A stretch of 26,279 bases of DNA from positions 1 to 26,279 of the forward strand of contig VLTN01000121.1 of assembly GCA_008330645.1 (NCBI GenBank), written 5' to 3'. The translations under genes were made by a program, and so were the position numbers. Shown here piece by piece: positions 1 to 8,446 of this stretch; position 1 is the first letter of the stretch; every line of letters starts with the position of its first letter. This DNA comes from Cafeteria roenbergensis. Its lineage: Eukaryota; Sar; Bigyra; Bicosoecida; Cafeteriaceae. The notes below the pieces were generated by a model. The model saw only the letters and a list, made by a program, of their open reading frames with translations, searched no databases and was not told where the DNA came from.

Positions 1-3
1 AAT

Positions 4-62
4 AATCTCTAGGACAAAAAATAAATTATGGGTTAAAGGAAAATTATTTACTATAGTATATA
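4..62 (+). repeat. Left terminal inverted repeat of the viral element
   Basis: The first about 60 bases match, in reverse complement, positions 15760-15820. Shared blocks are AATCTCTAGGAC with an A run, then ATGGGTTAAAG, then ACTATAGTAT, in the same order with small gaps between them. The repeat sits directly in front of the first viral gene and its inner end supplies that gene's AT-rich promoter. The window begins almost exactly at the repeat, so the left host flank and any target-site duplication cannot be seen. Confidence 0.85.
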
Positions 63-64
63 TA
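51..64 (+). promoter_or_regulatory. Promoter of the DNA polymerase gene, inside the terminal repeat
   Basis: CTATAGTATATATA lies immediately before the ATG at 65. It is a weaker version of the TCTA plus TATATATA signal found in front of the other genes, and it lies at the inner edge of the terminal repeat. Confidence 0.45.
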
Positions 65-1948
65 ATGAACCACGAAGAAATTGATTTATTAGAATATGTA
101 CGAAACTTAACTATACAAGATATAACACCAAAAGATGAGGAGAAACAACTAAAACTGGACGGGAAACCAGTAAAAGCCCATTATTATAAAATTATGGATG
201 AAGAACAAGCCGAAGACCATAACACCACAATAGAAATATTAAACGAACTACTTAAACAAGGAAAGAAGAATACCAAGATAAACTGCTTCAAATTAGTTTT
301 ACATATGATGATAAACTAAGCTTTTCAATATCTCACGGATTTTTTGAGGTTAAACAAGATGGAAACTTATACGGCGACACTTATAGTTTCTTTGATGATT
401 ACCCCGACACAAAACACAGGGTACAAGATGTAATCACAGGGTTTGCCGTGTTCTATGTTGATAAACCACAAAATGAGGGGGGATGTGATGGAAAATATAA
501 TAATTGTCTTTATCATTGTCTACAGGATTCAATGGGGGACCGTGTGCCATGGAAACAAGCCCAAAACATGAAGAAATTTTTAAAATTAAAAAAGAATGAT
601 AAAATAAGGTAATATGAATTATTAGATCAATTAGAAGAAAATAAAAGAATATAATTTTTAAGCGGATCATATGTTAGAGAATCCAGTATGCAATATACCG
701 AAACCTTTAAGAAATTACCCTAAAAGATGGTCATTACTCATTGACAGAAAAACGTATACCAGACTTCAAAAACAGATCCGAGGGAAACTGCCGCCATTTA
801 ACATAACGAACCCGAAAAGAAATTATTAATTTTCAAAATCATAAAAAATAAAAATAAGAGCATGGGATGGTGCGACTTTACTTATGTAGATAAATCAAAG
901 TATACAACCTTAGAAGGATTAAAAATTAAATGTCGCAGATGATGAAGATATTAAGAGTTTACAACATGACAAAAACAGATTTTAATTATATAAAAAGAAT
1001 TATCTAATGGAAAATATAACCCCTTTAAAATTCTATAATATTATACAATTAGCCGAAGATATATTTTTACAAAAAAATTTTAAAGTGTAGAACCTGAACC
1101 AATAGAACAAGAAGAAGCATTTAATTTTAATAAGGCCATGGGTGGAGGTGTTAGATATGCCAAACCGGGAACCTAATAAAAAAAGCTTTTAGATTATGAT
1201 ATAAAATAGATTTTTACCCCATTTACAACTGACCTTAAGTGTACCAGTTTTCAAAACCAACCTTTTAAAAACAATTGAAGAATTACACCGACATTTACCA
1301 TATGGAATTTATAAATGTCAAATTAAAACCAAAAAAATAATTATTTAAAAGCCAACCGCTATAATTTATATACTCATTACGATTTTAAACGCAATAAGGG
1401 AAACATGAAGAGCAGAAATTAACTTAATATAAAAACATGATGGATGGAACCTTATGCAGTATGAAGGAAAACGGATCCAATTATCAAGACTAGGAAAAGA
1501 TTATAAAAAGCTTTATGACATATCAAAAAAAAGGATGCAAAGTGGCAAAAAATGGCGATGAATTGTTTATGGGGTGCCATATCTAGAAGAAAATTTAAAT
1601 TATTATATACTGATACTTTAAACGAAACCTTTAGAGCTAAACTTAAGGATAAGTTAAGGAAATTAGAATATAGTGATGTTATTCAAGGTAGAAAAAAAAC
1701 CGACACTTTTCAAAGCTTATGCTAATGATATAGGCGGTCGGTTTAGTGTTTTTTTAACAGCAAAAGGAAGATACAAACTAACCAGATTCATCCAGCCACA
1801 TAAAAAATATATTAAGTATGTACATACTGACGGATGGATAAGCTCTAAAGAATTAGATTTAACTTTAAGCGATGATTTTGGCGGGGTTAGACTTGATAAA
1901 AAAGGCGATGTAGAAATTATAAATAAAAACATTAAGAAATATATTTAA
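65..1948 (+). pseudogene. Family B DNA polymerase (viral, probably protein-primed type), heavily frameshifted
   Basis: Reading through all three plus frames gives pieces of one polymerase of roughly 630 residues, which would replicate the element. Visible motifs in order: a Cys-rich block CDGKYNNCLYHCL near 490-530; a block GGGVRYAKPG near 1141-1170; motif A as YDI, then a frame change, then NRF.PHL near 1196-1230; motif B KWQKMAMNCLWGAI at 1540-1581; motif C as HTDG at 1823-1834 in place of the usual DTD. The motif order and spacing fit DNA_pol_B_2-like polymerases of small DNA viruses. Many stops and frame changes interrupt it, several at homopolymers: removing one T from the T run after motif A would give R-F-Y-P. 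The first open piece is 65-319 and the last is 1673-1948. Both are clearly part of one gene. The family is well supported; protein priming is inferred from the element type. Confidence 0.78.
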
Positions 1949-1980
1949 AAACTCTAGTTTTAATTTTAGTTTAAATAAAA

Positions 1981-1998
1981 AAATCTATATTATTATAT
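1981..1998 (+). promoter_or_regulatory. TCTA-type promoter
   Basis: TCTATATTATTATAT directly precedes the ATG at 1999. Confidence 0.5.
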
Positions 1999-2345
1999 AT
2001 GAATAAAGATTCACAACCCCAAAAAAAGAGTTAATAACACCCCCGAATATAATAGGATGTATTGGCATAAAATGAGAGTGGAAAAAGGTAAAACCTACTG
2101 CGAGCACTGCGATGTGTAAGGTGGATTTTTTTAGGATTTAAAAAGCATTGTACGGGCTTTGAAACATAGACTAAAAACCGACCCTGTATTTAAAAAGGAA
2201 ATATACTATTAAAACAGATTGAGCAGAAGATAGAAAAATTAAAAAAATTATCTAGAACAATCAGATCACCCCAGATCTAAAGCAACATTAAAATAGACAA
2301 TTAAAAGAGGCGGAAGATGAATTAGAAAGATTAAAAAATGAATAA
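1999..2345 (+). pseudogene. Small zinc-finger-like protein, frameshifted
   Basis: The gene starts at the ATG right behind a TCTA promoter. The first piece reads MNKDSQP, then after a frame change gives EYNRMYWHKMRVEKGKTYCEHC. The CEHC pair is followed, through two shifted frames, by a basic stretch with H and C (FKKHCTG), so a CxxC...HxxxC-like zinc finger is plausible. The C-terminal part is Lys/Glu-rich and looks helical, ending with ERLKNE. About 110 residues are expected if intact. I do not recognise the family; small zinc-finger proteins of this size are common accessory genes in PLVs and giant viruses. It lies between the polymerase and another small gene on the same strand. Confidence 0.5.
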
Positions 2346-2386
2346 TTATTTTTTAAATTCAATTTAAGTTTAATTTTAAAAAATAT

Positions 2387-2404
2387 ATTCTAGTTTAATT
2401 ATAT
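2387..2404 (+). promoter_or_regulatory. TCTA-type promoter
   Basis: TTCTAGTTTAATTATAT directly precedes the ATG at 2405. Confidence 0.6.
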
Positions 2405-2665
2405 ATGCCCGAAGATAACACCAACCACACCGTACAAATTAAATTAAGAACTCAATCTTTTTTAAACCATATTTGAAACCGCAACCCGATTCCTCTCTTG
2501 AAATCCTTAAGGAAATTACGAAACATCTTAAAAAAGCTTCATCCACAACTTCAAGCCAGAAAGACCAAAAAAGGGTAAAACCTACAGCAGAGGAGGAAAT
2601 AGGAAAAGATTAAGGTAAAGATTGAAGAGCTAAAAGCAAAACTTAAAGGAAAAACAGGAGGCTAA
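2405..2665 (+). pseudogene. Small Lys-rich hypothetical protein, frameshifted
   Basis: The ATG follows a good TCTA promoter. The reading starts MPEDNTNHTVQIKLRTQSF and changes frame around the T run near 2460, then continues as a Lys/Glu-rich helical stretch (EILKEITKHLKKAS, later KIEELKAKLKGKTGG and a stop). An intact version would be about 85 residues. No family is recognised. The charged coiled-coil-like C-terminus is all that can be said. The call rests mainly on the promoter and on continuity of sense across frames. Confidence 0.4.
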
Positions 2666-2745
2666 AAAACAAGGCTAAAAACACAGCCTAAAAATTAAAT
2701 TTCATCTAGGAATTATTAATTTAACATACTTAATAAATAAAATCC

Positions 2746-2763
2746 TCTCTAGTCTATTTATAT
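2746..2763 (+). promoter_or_regulatory. TCTA-type promoter
   Basis: TCTCTAGTCTATTTATAT directly precedes the ATG at 2764 and contains two TCTA cores. Confidence 0.6.
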
Positions 2764-3278
2764 ATGGAAGGTAGAAGAATTTATATAAATTACACTCAAC
2801 CGATCACGAAAATGTATATTACGGAAGCACTAAACATCCATTAAACCAACGATTAAGTAAACATAAAGCCGATTATAAACACAATGGCTTGTTAAAAGGC
2901 GGCACATGTACAACATCACGAAAGTATTTATTTGAACGAGGCAGCAAACTCCTGAAAATGTTTAAGATTGAACTGATGGAAGAAGCAACAGAATTAAATT
3001 ATTTAGAACGGGAGCGGTACTACATAGATAATTATAAATGTGTAAACAAAGAATATACCATCTAGAACCGTTAAAGAATATTGTAAACAATATTATCAAG
3101 ACAACAGAGAGCAAACTATTAGAAAAGATTAAAGAATACAATCAAACCAACAAAGAAAAATTAAGAAAAAAAAATATTTGTGAGTTATGTGGTTGGGAAG
3201 TTTTACACATGAAAATAAATCACATCATTTAAAAAGCAAAAAAGCACCCAATCAGCATTAAACCGCGAAGATTTGTAA
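2764..3278 (+). pseudogene. GIY-YIG endonuclease with C-terminal zinc finger, frameshifted
   Basis: The start is MEGR, then a frame change, then a GIY-YIG-type N-terminus: RIYKLHSTDHENVYYGST, followed by LNQRLSKHKADYK. The ENVYYGST segment stands for the second half of the GIY-YIG signature and the Arg/His after it fits the family. Near 2960-3055 comes ELMEEATELNYLERERYYID, the Glu-containing C-terminal part of the fold. After another frame change a helical linker leads to KNICELCGW with His residues downstream, a CxxC...H-type finger likely to bind DNA. Viral GIY-YIG proteins are often homing or accessory nucleases. About 170 residues. The last gene of the first plus-strand block, it faces the minus-strand block. 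The family is likely; activity of this copy is doubtful. Confidence 0.65.
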
Positions 3279-3358
3279 TTATCTAAAATTATAAAATTAA
3301 TTATAAATTTTAAATCTTTTTTTCTAGAGTCCAGCTTGTTTAATCATTTTTAGAAGCT

Positions 3359-3708
3359 TCAGGAAGGCCTCACTCCGTACTTTTTCATGACCTTCTTAAT
3401 AAGCTCTCCCGCGTTTCTTTTTGTGCGGTGAGGCCTTACGTTTGGGTCTTTGCTTTGCCTAATCCTTTTAAAAAACGGTATTATCGCTCCATCTCTTTCC
3501 TTCTATTCCATTTTTAATCATATTGAACCCCAGTGGCCAGGAAAATCAGAAGGAAAGCCGCCCACTTGTTCCCTGTTTGTTCAAAAGTTTTTGAATGTCT
3601 GCTGCCAGTGTTCCTTTATGTTTTTGAGTTCTATTTAAAAGAGCTTTTGTTTTTGTTCCTGCACCCATAGGTACAAAGTTGAAAATTATCGTCCAAAGTA
3701 TAGTTCAT
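3359..3708 (-). pseudogene. Small basic hypothetical protein, frameshifted
   Basis: The ATG at 3708 follows a strong promoter. The protein begins MNYTLDDNFQL, changes frame, and continues VPMGAGTKTKALLNRTQKH and GTLAADIQKLLNKQGTSGRL. The end reads in a third frame through PFFKRIRQSKDPNVRPH to a Lys/Arg-rich tail KKVMKKYGVRPS and a stop. About 115 residues, strongly basic, so DNA or RNA binding is possible. I do not recognise a family. It converges on the GIY-YIG gene with about 80 bases between the two stops. This stretch is less AT-rich than its neighbours. Confidence 0.45.
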
Positions 3709-3728
3709 TATATATATATACTTAGATA
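3709..3728 (-). promoter_or_regulatory. TCTA-type promoter (minus strand)
   Basis: Read on the minus strand, ATCTAAGTATATATATATA runs straight into the ATG at 3708. Confidence 0.65.
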
Positions 3729-3756
3729 ATTTTTTTTAAGTTAATATAAATTATTA

Positions 3757-4333
3757 TTAATCATTCCAAGATGGTCCACCTTTTTCTAAGACATCCAGCC
3801 GCTTGCTTAATGATTGAATTGATTTAATTAAAAGGGGAATAAGATTATCGCTTAAATGGTTATTTTCTTTTACAAGTTCCACATTAACACCTGCTAATTT
3901 ACTAATTTTTTCAACTTCACTTTTTACCAAACCATAATGATCATTGCCCTCCATCATCTTTAAATTTTACAGCTTTAAGCTCATTAACAACTTTAACCCT
4001 TTATCTAAAGATAATAACATTTATTCTGATTTAATTTTAAATCTTGTTTCACTTCTCCTGATACTTCTAAAGGTTGTACATTTGAAACTTTTGAACTTAG
4101 GGCTTTAAAAATCTCTTTTTAATCTTTCCATTTCTAAGCACTTGATTTCATCACATTTTATTTTTTTACAGTTTAGATCGTGGGTTAGTAAAAAGTTCGT
4201 AACCTCTAAATTTATTTATTTTCCATACTCTTCCTTAAAATAAATGTTTGATTCTTCAGGGGTTAAAAGCTTTACGGCTTTCGGGTTTTTCCTCTTTATT
4301 AAATCGCCGTTGAAAATTGATATTATTAGACAT
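3757..4333 (-). pseudogene. Small S74-chaperone-like protein, frameshifted
   Basis: The ATG at 4333 follows a promoter and begins MSNNINFQRRFNKEEKP. After frame changes a middle part carries VSNVQPLEVSGEVKQDLKL, and the intact C-terminal piece (3757-3957) reads NDHYGLVKSEVEKISKLAG and then DNLIPLLIKSIQSLSKRLD. The pattern HYGLV..EVE, followed by a segment ending in IPLLIKSIQ.L and a coiled coil, is the C-terminal signature of the intramolecular chaperone of endosialidase (peptidase S74). The same signature occurs in the fibre gene at 15,4xx-15,697. About 190 residues. It may be a second, short fibre or spike, or a stand-alone trimerisation unit. The S74 relation is good but based on one motif block. 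Confidence 0.58.
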
Positions 4334-4356
4334 TATATATAATATAACTTAGATTA
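4334..4356 (-). promoter_or_regulatory. TCTA-type promoter (minus strand)
   Basis: On the minus strand AATCTAAGTTATATTATATA precedes the ATG at 4333. Confidence 0.6.
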
Positions 4357-4378
4357 TTAATTTAAATTATTTTATATT

Positions 4379-4879
4379 TTAAAAAAATGGTTTCTGATTC
4401 AATGCTGTCACTGTTCGCTTTTCACTTGATTCACTTGAATTATAATCATTAGTTTGAAGTATAGAAGATTTTATATAGCTCTTAAATCTTTTATAATCTT
4501 TTATTAATTTATTTATGTCTTCGCTTTGATATGTTGGTTTTTTCTGGTTTTCTAAATAATGTTAGATAACCCATAAAAGCATAAAGACTAAAATCCTTAA
4601 ATTTTATTATTTTTTTAAAAATTCTATAAAATCTTTTAGATGTTGCGGTATATCACTTATAAACTCTCATTAAAAAATAATTGGAAAATAATTTTTAATT
4701 AGACTAATCTCCCAAAATTTCTTTTATAATAAAGCTGTTTAAATAAATAATTCATCTGTTTTAAACTTTTTCCATGCCTTTTTTTTATCATCATCTATAA
4801 AATAATATCTTAAATTTCTATAGCTCTCTTAGTGTTTCAAATATCATTTTCACATTTTTTTTTATCAATCTCCGTCCAT
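4379..4879 (-). pseudogene. Hypothetical protein, frameshifted
   Basis: The ATG at 4879 follows a TCTA motif. The sense pieces are ETLREL, then RYYFIDDDKKKAWKKFKTDE, a hydrophobic middle, and a C-terminal piece with PTYQSEDINKLIKDYKRF and SSILQTNDYNSSESSEKRT ending before 4379. At least five frame changes lie between start and stop. If intact it would be about 160 residues, rich in Lys, Phe and Ile. I do not recognise it. Assignment as one gene rests on the promoter, the single strand and the lack of a competing reading on the other strand. Confidence 0.35.
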
Positions 4880-4898
4880 ATATAATAATCTAGAATAT
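4880..4898 (-). promoter_or_regulatory. TCTA-type promoter (minus strand)
   Basis: On the minus strand TATTCTAGATTATTATAT precedes the ATG at 4879. Confidence 0.5.
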
Positions 4899-5555
4899 TT
4901 TATTTATTATACCGCATAACAAATATTTAAACGGTTTCTTATCATTTTTTTTCAAGTTCTTCATAGGAGTGATAAGTCGTACATACACTTTTTAGTCGGT
5001 AAAGATTCTAAAAAGCTCTCTCTTCCTTTTCGTATGGCTTCCCGTTTTTTCTGTGTCGTGATCTTCTAAAAATTTTATTAAAAAACTCGCTATCAGGGGC
5101 AGCAATGCACACCGCATCATGTGAAAAAGAGAGCTGGCCCATGTATAAGAAGAGGATAAAAAAAGAACTTTTAATTTTTTATTATTTTTCATTTGAGTTT
5201 TTTACAAATGTTTTTACTTTGTCCGCACAGCTTGAATATAAAAGATCTAGTTCAAAAAATGAGTCGTTTTTTCTTGGCATCTTAAGTCTTTTTAATTCCT
5301 CTTCAGTGACCAGGCTTGTTTAAATACTGTCTACATCTATAACCATGTACTGCTTTTGGTTTTTTTAGTTTGTTATATAAAAAACCCTTTACCACCTTTT
5401 GGAGGGAGTAAAAAGAACCTGTTTTCTTATGTTTTGTACCTTCTCTAATTCTTGGGCGGATACATGACCGATAAGTATGAAACCGCTAGAGGAGTTAGGA
5501 TATTTAGAGCCATTGTAATTCCTGAAGTTGTCGCACTTGCACTTGATATTTCCAT
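4890..5555 (-). pseudogene. Hypothetical protein, frameshifted
   Basis: The ATG at 5555 follows a strong promoter and starts MEISSASATTSG. Pieces in other frames follow: NYNGSKYPNSSSGFILIGH with VSAQELEKVQNIRK, then MVIDVDSI, then VTEEELKRLKMPRKNDSFFE and SSCADKVKTFVKNSN, and a last piece with HDTEKTGSHTKRKRELF or its frame-shifted counterpart. An intact version would be near 210 residues. No family is recognised. The start of the next minus-strand gene, with its promoter, abuts or overlaps the 3' end. Gene limits at that end are uncertain. Confidence 0.35.
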
Positions 5556-5578
5556 TATATATATAATGCCTTAGATAA
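5556..5578 (-). promoter_or_regulatory. TCTA-type promoter (minus strand)
   Basis: On the minus strand TTATCTAAGGCATTATATA precedes the ATG at 5555. Confidence 0.6.
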
Positions 5579-5596
5579 TATTTTTTTATCCTTAAA

Positions 5597-6399
5597 TCAA
5601 AAATTTTTATAGACGATGTGATGTTTTGGTTTTTTGCTGATGTTTTTGATATTGTCCCTTATATTTCTAAATATATAAATTTTTAAATATATAATTAATA
5701 ACATCTATTTTATTTAAAACAAACAAGCATTTTAAATTTGTAGTTTCCATAATTTCCAGTATATTAATATAAATAGAGGTGCCGTCATAATATTTATTTT
5801 TATCTCTAAAGCTGTTGTCGTAATCGGTATTATTAGAATTAAAAATAAGGCGGATCAAAATAAAATAAAATATCATCATTCTTATTTTTTACAGTTTTAA
5901 TAAACTCATCCGCGGGTAAATTTATAAAATTCGCATCTTTTTAAACATGTCTTTATATTCATTCTCTTTTACTCTAAAATTTTTTTAGTTTAGTCTTAAA
6001 TTTGGTAATACTAAAACATCCACTAACAGAATCCGCTGCTTTTGTAATTAAATAATAATCTTTATTGTTTTTATTATCTCTTAAAAAATGGGTTAATTCT
6101 ATATCTTCTTTAAAATCTTTTGTAATCTTTAAAAATTGTTCTTCTAAATTATCAAGTGTTTTATTAAAATCTTTTTGTAGTGATATATAAAAATTAATAA
6201 GATTCACATCTATATCATTAATTAAAAATTTTGTTTTTGTGTTTGATTTTAATTAAGTGATATAATATCTAGAAACCCAAAGATTCCACCAAATGGCTCC
6301 GCCACATAATCAAAATTATTATTTTCAATGAATGTTTTTAAGTATTTTTTAGTCTCTTGATACTTGTTTCCTTTCCAGTTTTAAAATAAACCGATCCAT
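5597..6399 (-). pseudogene. D12-class (Dam-like) N6-adenine DNA methyltransferase, frameshifted
   Basis: This gene would methylate adenine in DNA using S-adenosylmethionine. Reading from the ATG at 6399 gives MDRFI, then NWKGNKYQETKKYLKTFIEN and YVAEPFGGIFGF, which match the N-terminal NKY...EPFGG signature (SAM-binding motif I) of the MethyltransfD12 family. Next comes the ND-D motif region (FLINDIDVNLINFY). The catalytic motif DDILFYFDPPYF near 5850-5885 contains DPPY. The C-terminus reads NKYYDG..., and ends in KHHIVYKNF, as family members often do. Total about 265 residues, normal for Dam-type enzymes. Four or more frame changes separate the pieces; the longest intact one is 5974-6207. 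The family call is strong because signatures appear in correct order; target sequence is unknown. No restriction partner is visible. Confidence 0.8.
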
Positions 6400-6422
6400 A
6401 ATATAATGTACCTTAGATATTA
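6400..6422 (-). promoter_or_regulatory. TCTA-type promoter (minus strand)
   Basis: On the minus strand ATATCTAAGGTACATTATAT precedes the ATG at 6399. Confidence 0.6.
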
Positions 6423-6424
6423 TA

Positions 6425-7163
6425 TTATAGTTTAAACCCAATAATTATTTTTTTAGTTTTACATCTACATCTGCCACCTAAAAATGTTTTTAACTCATGT
6501 GCTTTAAGATGATCGGATGGTGTTCCCGTTAATTTGAAAGGGAATTTATATTTTGAAACATTAGGAAGGAAAGAAGAAGTTAAAGCCAGCGGATCATGTT
6601 CTATAATATGAGTTTGAATATTTTTTTAAATTATATTTACTAGACCTTAAATTATTAAAATTAACCGCGGGATTAAATAACACCGCTTTAACTGGATAAA
6701 ATTTAGATAATTCTATGATCATCCCCCCGCCTAATGAGTGCCCCGTTAAAATTATATTTGCGTTTGGGTATTGTTTAATAGCGGCTTCATACACTTTTTT
6801 AAGTTCTAAAAATCGGGGAGAGTTAGATAATGTACCTTTAACTATGGCCACATCGTCGTTTAAATCATCCTGGTTAAATTTGTCGGTTCCTCTTACTGCT
6901 ATAACTATATTATTATTTTTTTTGAATACTCTAAGTCTAAGAGTTGAATATATGTTTTTCCATCCTTCTAAAGTTTTTACGGGGTTATTATAGGTAGATT
7001 GTGCTAATTTCACTATTTCTTTTAAGTTTTGGTTTATATCACTAATATTTAAGGTTGGTTTATTTATTCGTCTAAATCCTTCGGGTATATCTTTCACTAA
7101 GTTCCATAATGGTTTAATGAATCCTGCTTTTTTCCTTTTTCTTTTTGTTTTCCTTCCCCCCAC
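6425..7163 (-). CDS. Class 3 (alpha/beta-hydrolase) lipase, one frameshift near the C-terminus
   Basis: A lipase of about 245 residues likely to act on acylglycerols or phospholipids. After a basic N-terminus (GGRKTKRKRKK) the fold shows NIVIAVRGTDKF (oxyanion-strand region), then NIILTGHSLGGG with the nucleophile Ser in GHSLGG at about residue 143, and PVKAVLFNPAVNF. The open frame breaks near 6625; in the next frame the sequence continues with HIIEHDPLA, supplying the catalytic Asp, and DHLKAHELKTF with the catalytic His, then a stop at 6425. So the complete Ser-Asp-His triad is present if the single shift is an error. The start is odd: the frame opens with GTG at 7163, while an ATG one base upstream in another frame overlaps the stop of the preceding gene (TAATG) next to a run of six Gs. 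Lipases could help membrane passage during entry or release. Confidence 0.82.
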
Positions 7164-7164
7164 A

Positions 7165-7591
7165 TTAATTTTTCTTCTTCTTCATCTTTTTTTTACTTGT
7201 GCTTTTATATGTTGCCATAAAATCATTCCATTCATCGTGTGTAAATCTAGTTCTTGACCATTTTGTTTTTAATAATTTATTTAATTCTTTCGCTTTTGGT
7301 TGTCTTGATGCTGTTACATTTTCTTTCATATTGAAAAATACATCCCTATCCAAACGTTTAATTTCATCATCAGATAATTCTGTTTTTAAATCTTTAATTC
7401 TTTCTTTTATTTTTGGTGTTAAGGCCGTAAACCATTTAGCAGGTCCAGCTGCGGGTGTTTCTTTTACATCTTCATCATCCGCATCTTCTGAGTCGCTTGT
7501 GATGACTTCATGAAGTCGTGCCGCATCTTCTGGGAGCATATCATTGTCCGCTGAAGATGCAGCAGCTGCAGCAGCAGCAGCTGCGGGAGTG

Positions 7592-7637
<46 letters not shown>

Positions 7638-8372
7638 TAGCAGATTTTACGGGTATGCCTTGAATTTGTTTTATAGCATATTTATTTATGTCTTCATATG
7701 GTGATGAATTGGAAAATTTTGATGTATCAAACCCTAAGTCACCTAATAAAATTAGTTTTTTTGGGTACGGAAATTCCAAGCTTTCCATTTCCATCTCTTG
7801 TGAAAATTTCAATTAATCGATCTTTTGTTTTTCTCTCCATTGCCTGGACTTCTTCGTCTAATTGTGAGTTTGGTGCATCTTTTTTACCTATTATTTTAAG
7901 TAAATCGGATACATATCCAATTAATCGTTCTTGATGCTTGTCGGAGAATTGTGGAGAAGTTCCAAAAGGGACGATCAATTTTTCTTTAAATCCTGTCATA
8001 TAATTTTTTATTGCTTCTTCTGTTGCTGCTGGTAAATCTTCAGTTAAAACTATATCATTCAGCCGCTTAATTTGGCCTCTTAAAATTTCAAAGCTTGGAT
8101 GAGGTTTTTTAAATTCATTAAAAGAAGAATAAATTAAACCTCTTACTTCTTGACCTTTTCGTGATTCTCTTAAAATCATATCTAAAGGTTTATATTCGTC
8201 CCGTTCAAATTTTTCAAGCACTACCTCCTGTTTTAGTTTCTCTTTTCGTAAAGATTCATCAACCCCTCTTTTAAATAATTCGTCATTGTTTGAAGCTTCC
8301 GCCCTGGCTTTGTATTGTTCGCCACGTTTGATCGCTATGTTTAATAAAAAAGTTTCTCAGTGAGTTGTCCAT
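7165..8372 (-). CDS. Ala/Pro-repeat hypothetical protein, two frameshifts
   Basis: The promoter and ATG at 8372 give MDNSLRNF; a shift at a T run leads to a Lys/Glu-rich helical region (about 8340-7800), and a second shift near 7800 leads to the C-terminal half (7165-7812). That half contains an (AlaPro)n tract, a poly-Ala tract, an acidic stretch SDSEDADDEDVKE and a C-terminal basic region ending KKKMKKKKN. Expected length is about 400 residues. No enzymatic motif is visible. The low-complexity hinge between two folded-looking parts and the basic tail suggest a structural or DNA-associated virion protein, but that is only inference. The stop overlaps the lipase start region, so the two may be coupled or even fused in the intact virus. 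Confidence 0.6.
7592..7637. repeat. GGAGCA hexanucleotide repeat and adjacent GCA triplets
   Basis: About seven copies of GGAGCA on the plus strand encode the (AlaPro)n hinge of the minus-strand protein. GCA/GCT triplets just upstream (7558-7586) encode its poly-Ala tract. Such tracts change length easily. Confidence 0.85.
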
Positions 8373-8392
8373 ATATATAATAAGTTAGATAT
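8373..8392 (-). promoter_or_regulatory. TCTA-type promoter (minus strand), half of a divergent pair
   Basis: On the minus strand ATATCTAACTTATTATATAT precedes the ATG at 8372. Together with the promoter at 8431-8446 it forms a 74-base divergent control region between the minus-strand block and the virion-gene block. Confidence 0.65.
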
Positions 8393-8430
8393 TAAATTTT
8401 TAGATTAATATTTTTTTTGATAAACAAAAA

Positions 8431-8446
8431 ACCTAAATTATATTAT
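8431..8446 (+). promoter_or_regulatory. TCTA-like promoter of the nucleotidyltransferase-like gene
   Basis: ACCTAAATTATATTAT runs into the ATG at 8447. The core is CCTA rather than TCTA, so the match is weaker, but position and following AT run are as in the other genes. Confidence 0.45.

Noticed and set aside
434-670. Minus-strand frame of 78 codons overlapping the polymerase
   Set aside because: The plus strand here carries the conserved Cys-rich polymerase block, so this is an antisense shadow.
1717-1932. Minus-strand frame of 71 codons
   Set aside because: It is antisense to polymerase motif C and has no motif or promoter of its own.
8417-8446. N-terminal extension of the nucleotidyltransferase-like gene
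   Set aside because: It needs a non-ATG start and covers the promoter; the ATG at 8447 has the usual spacing.
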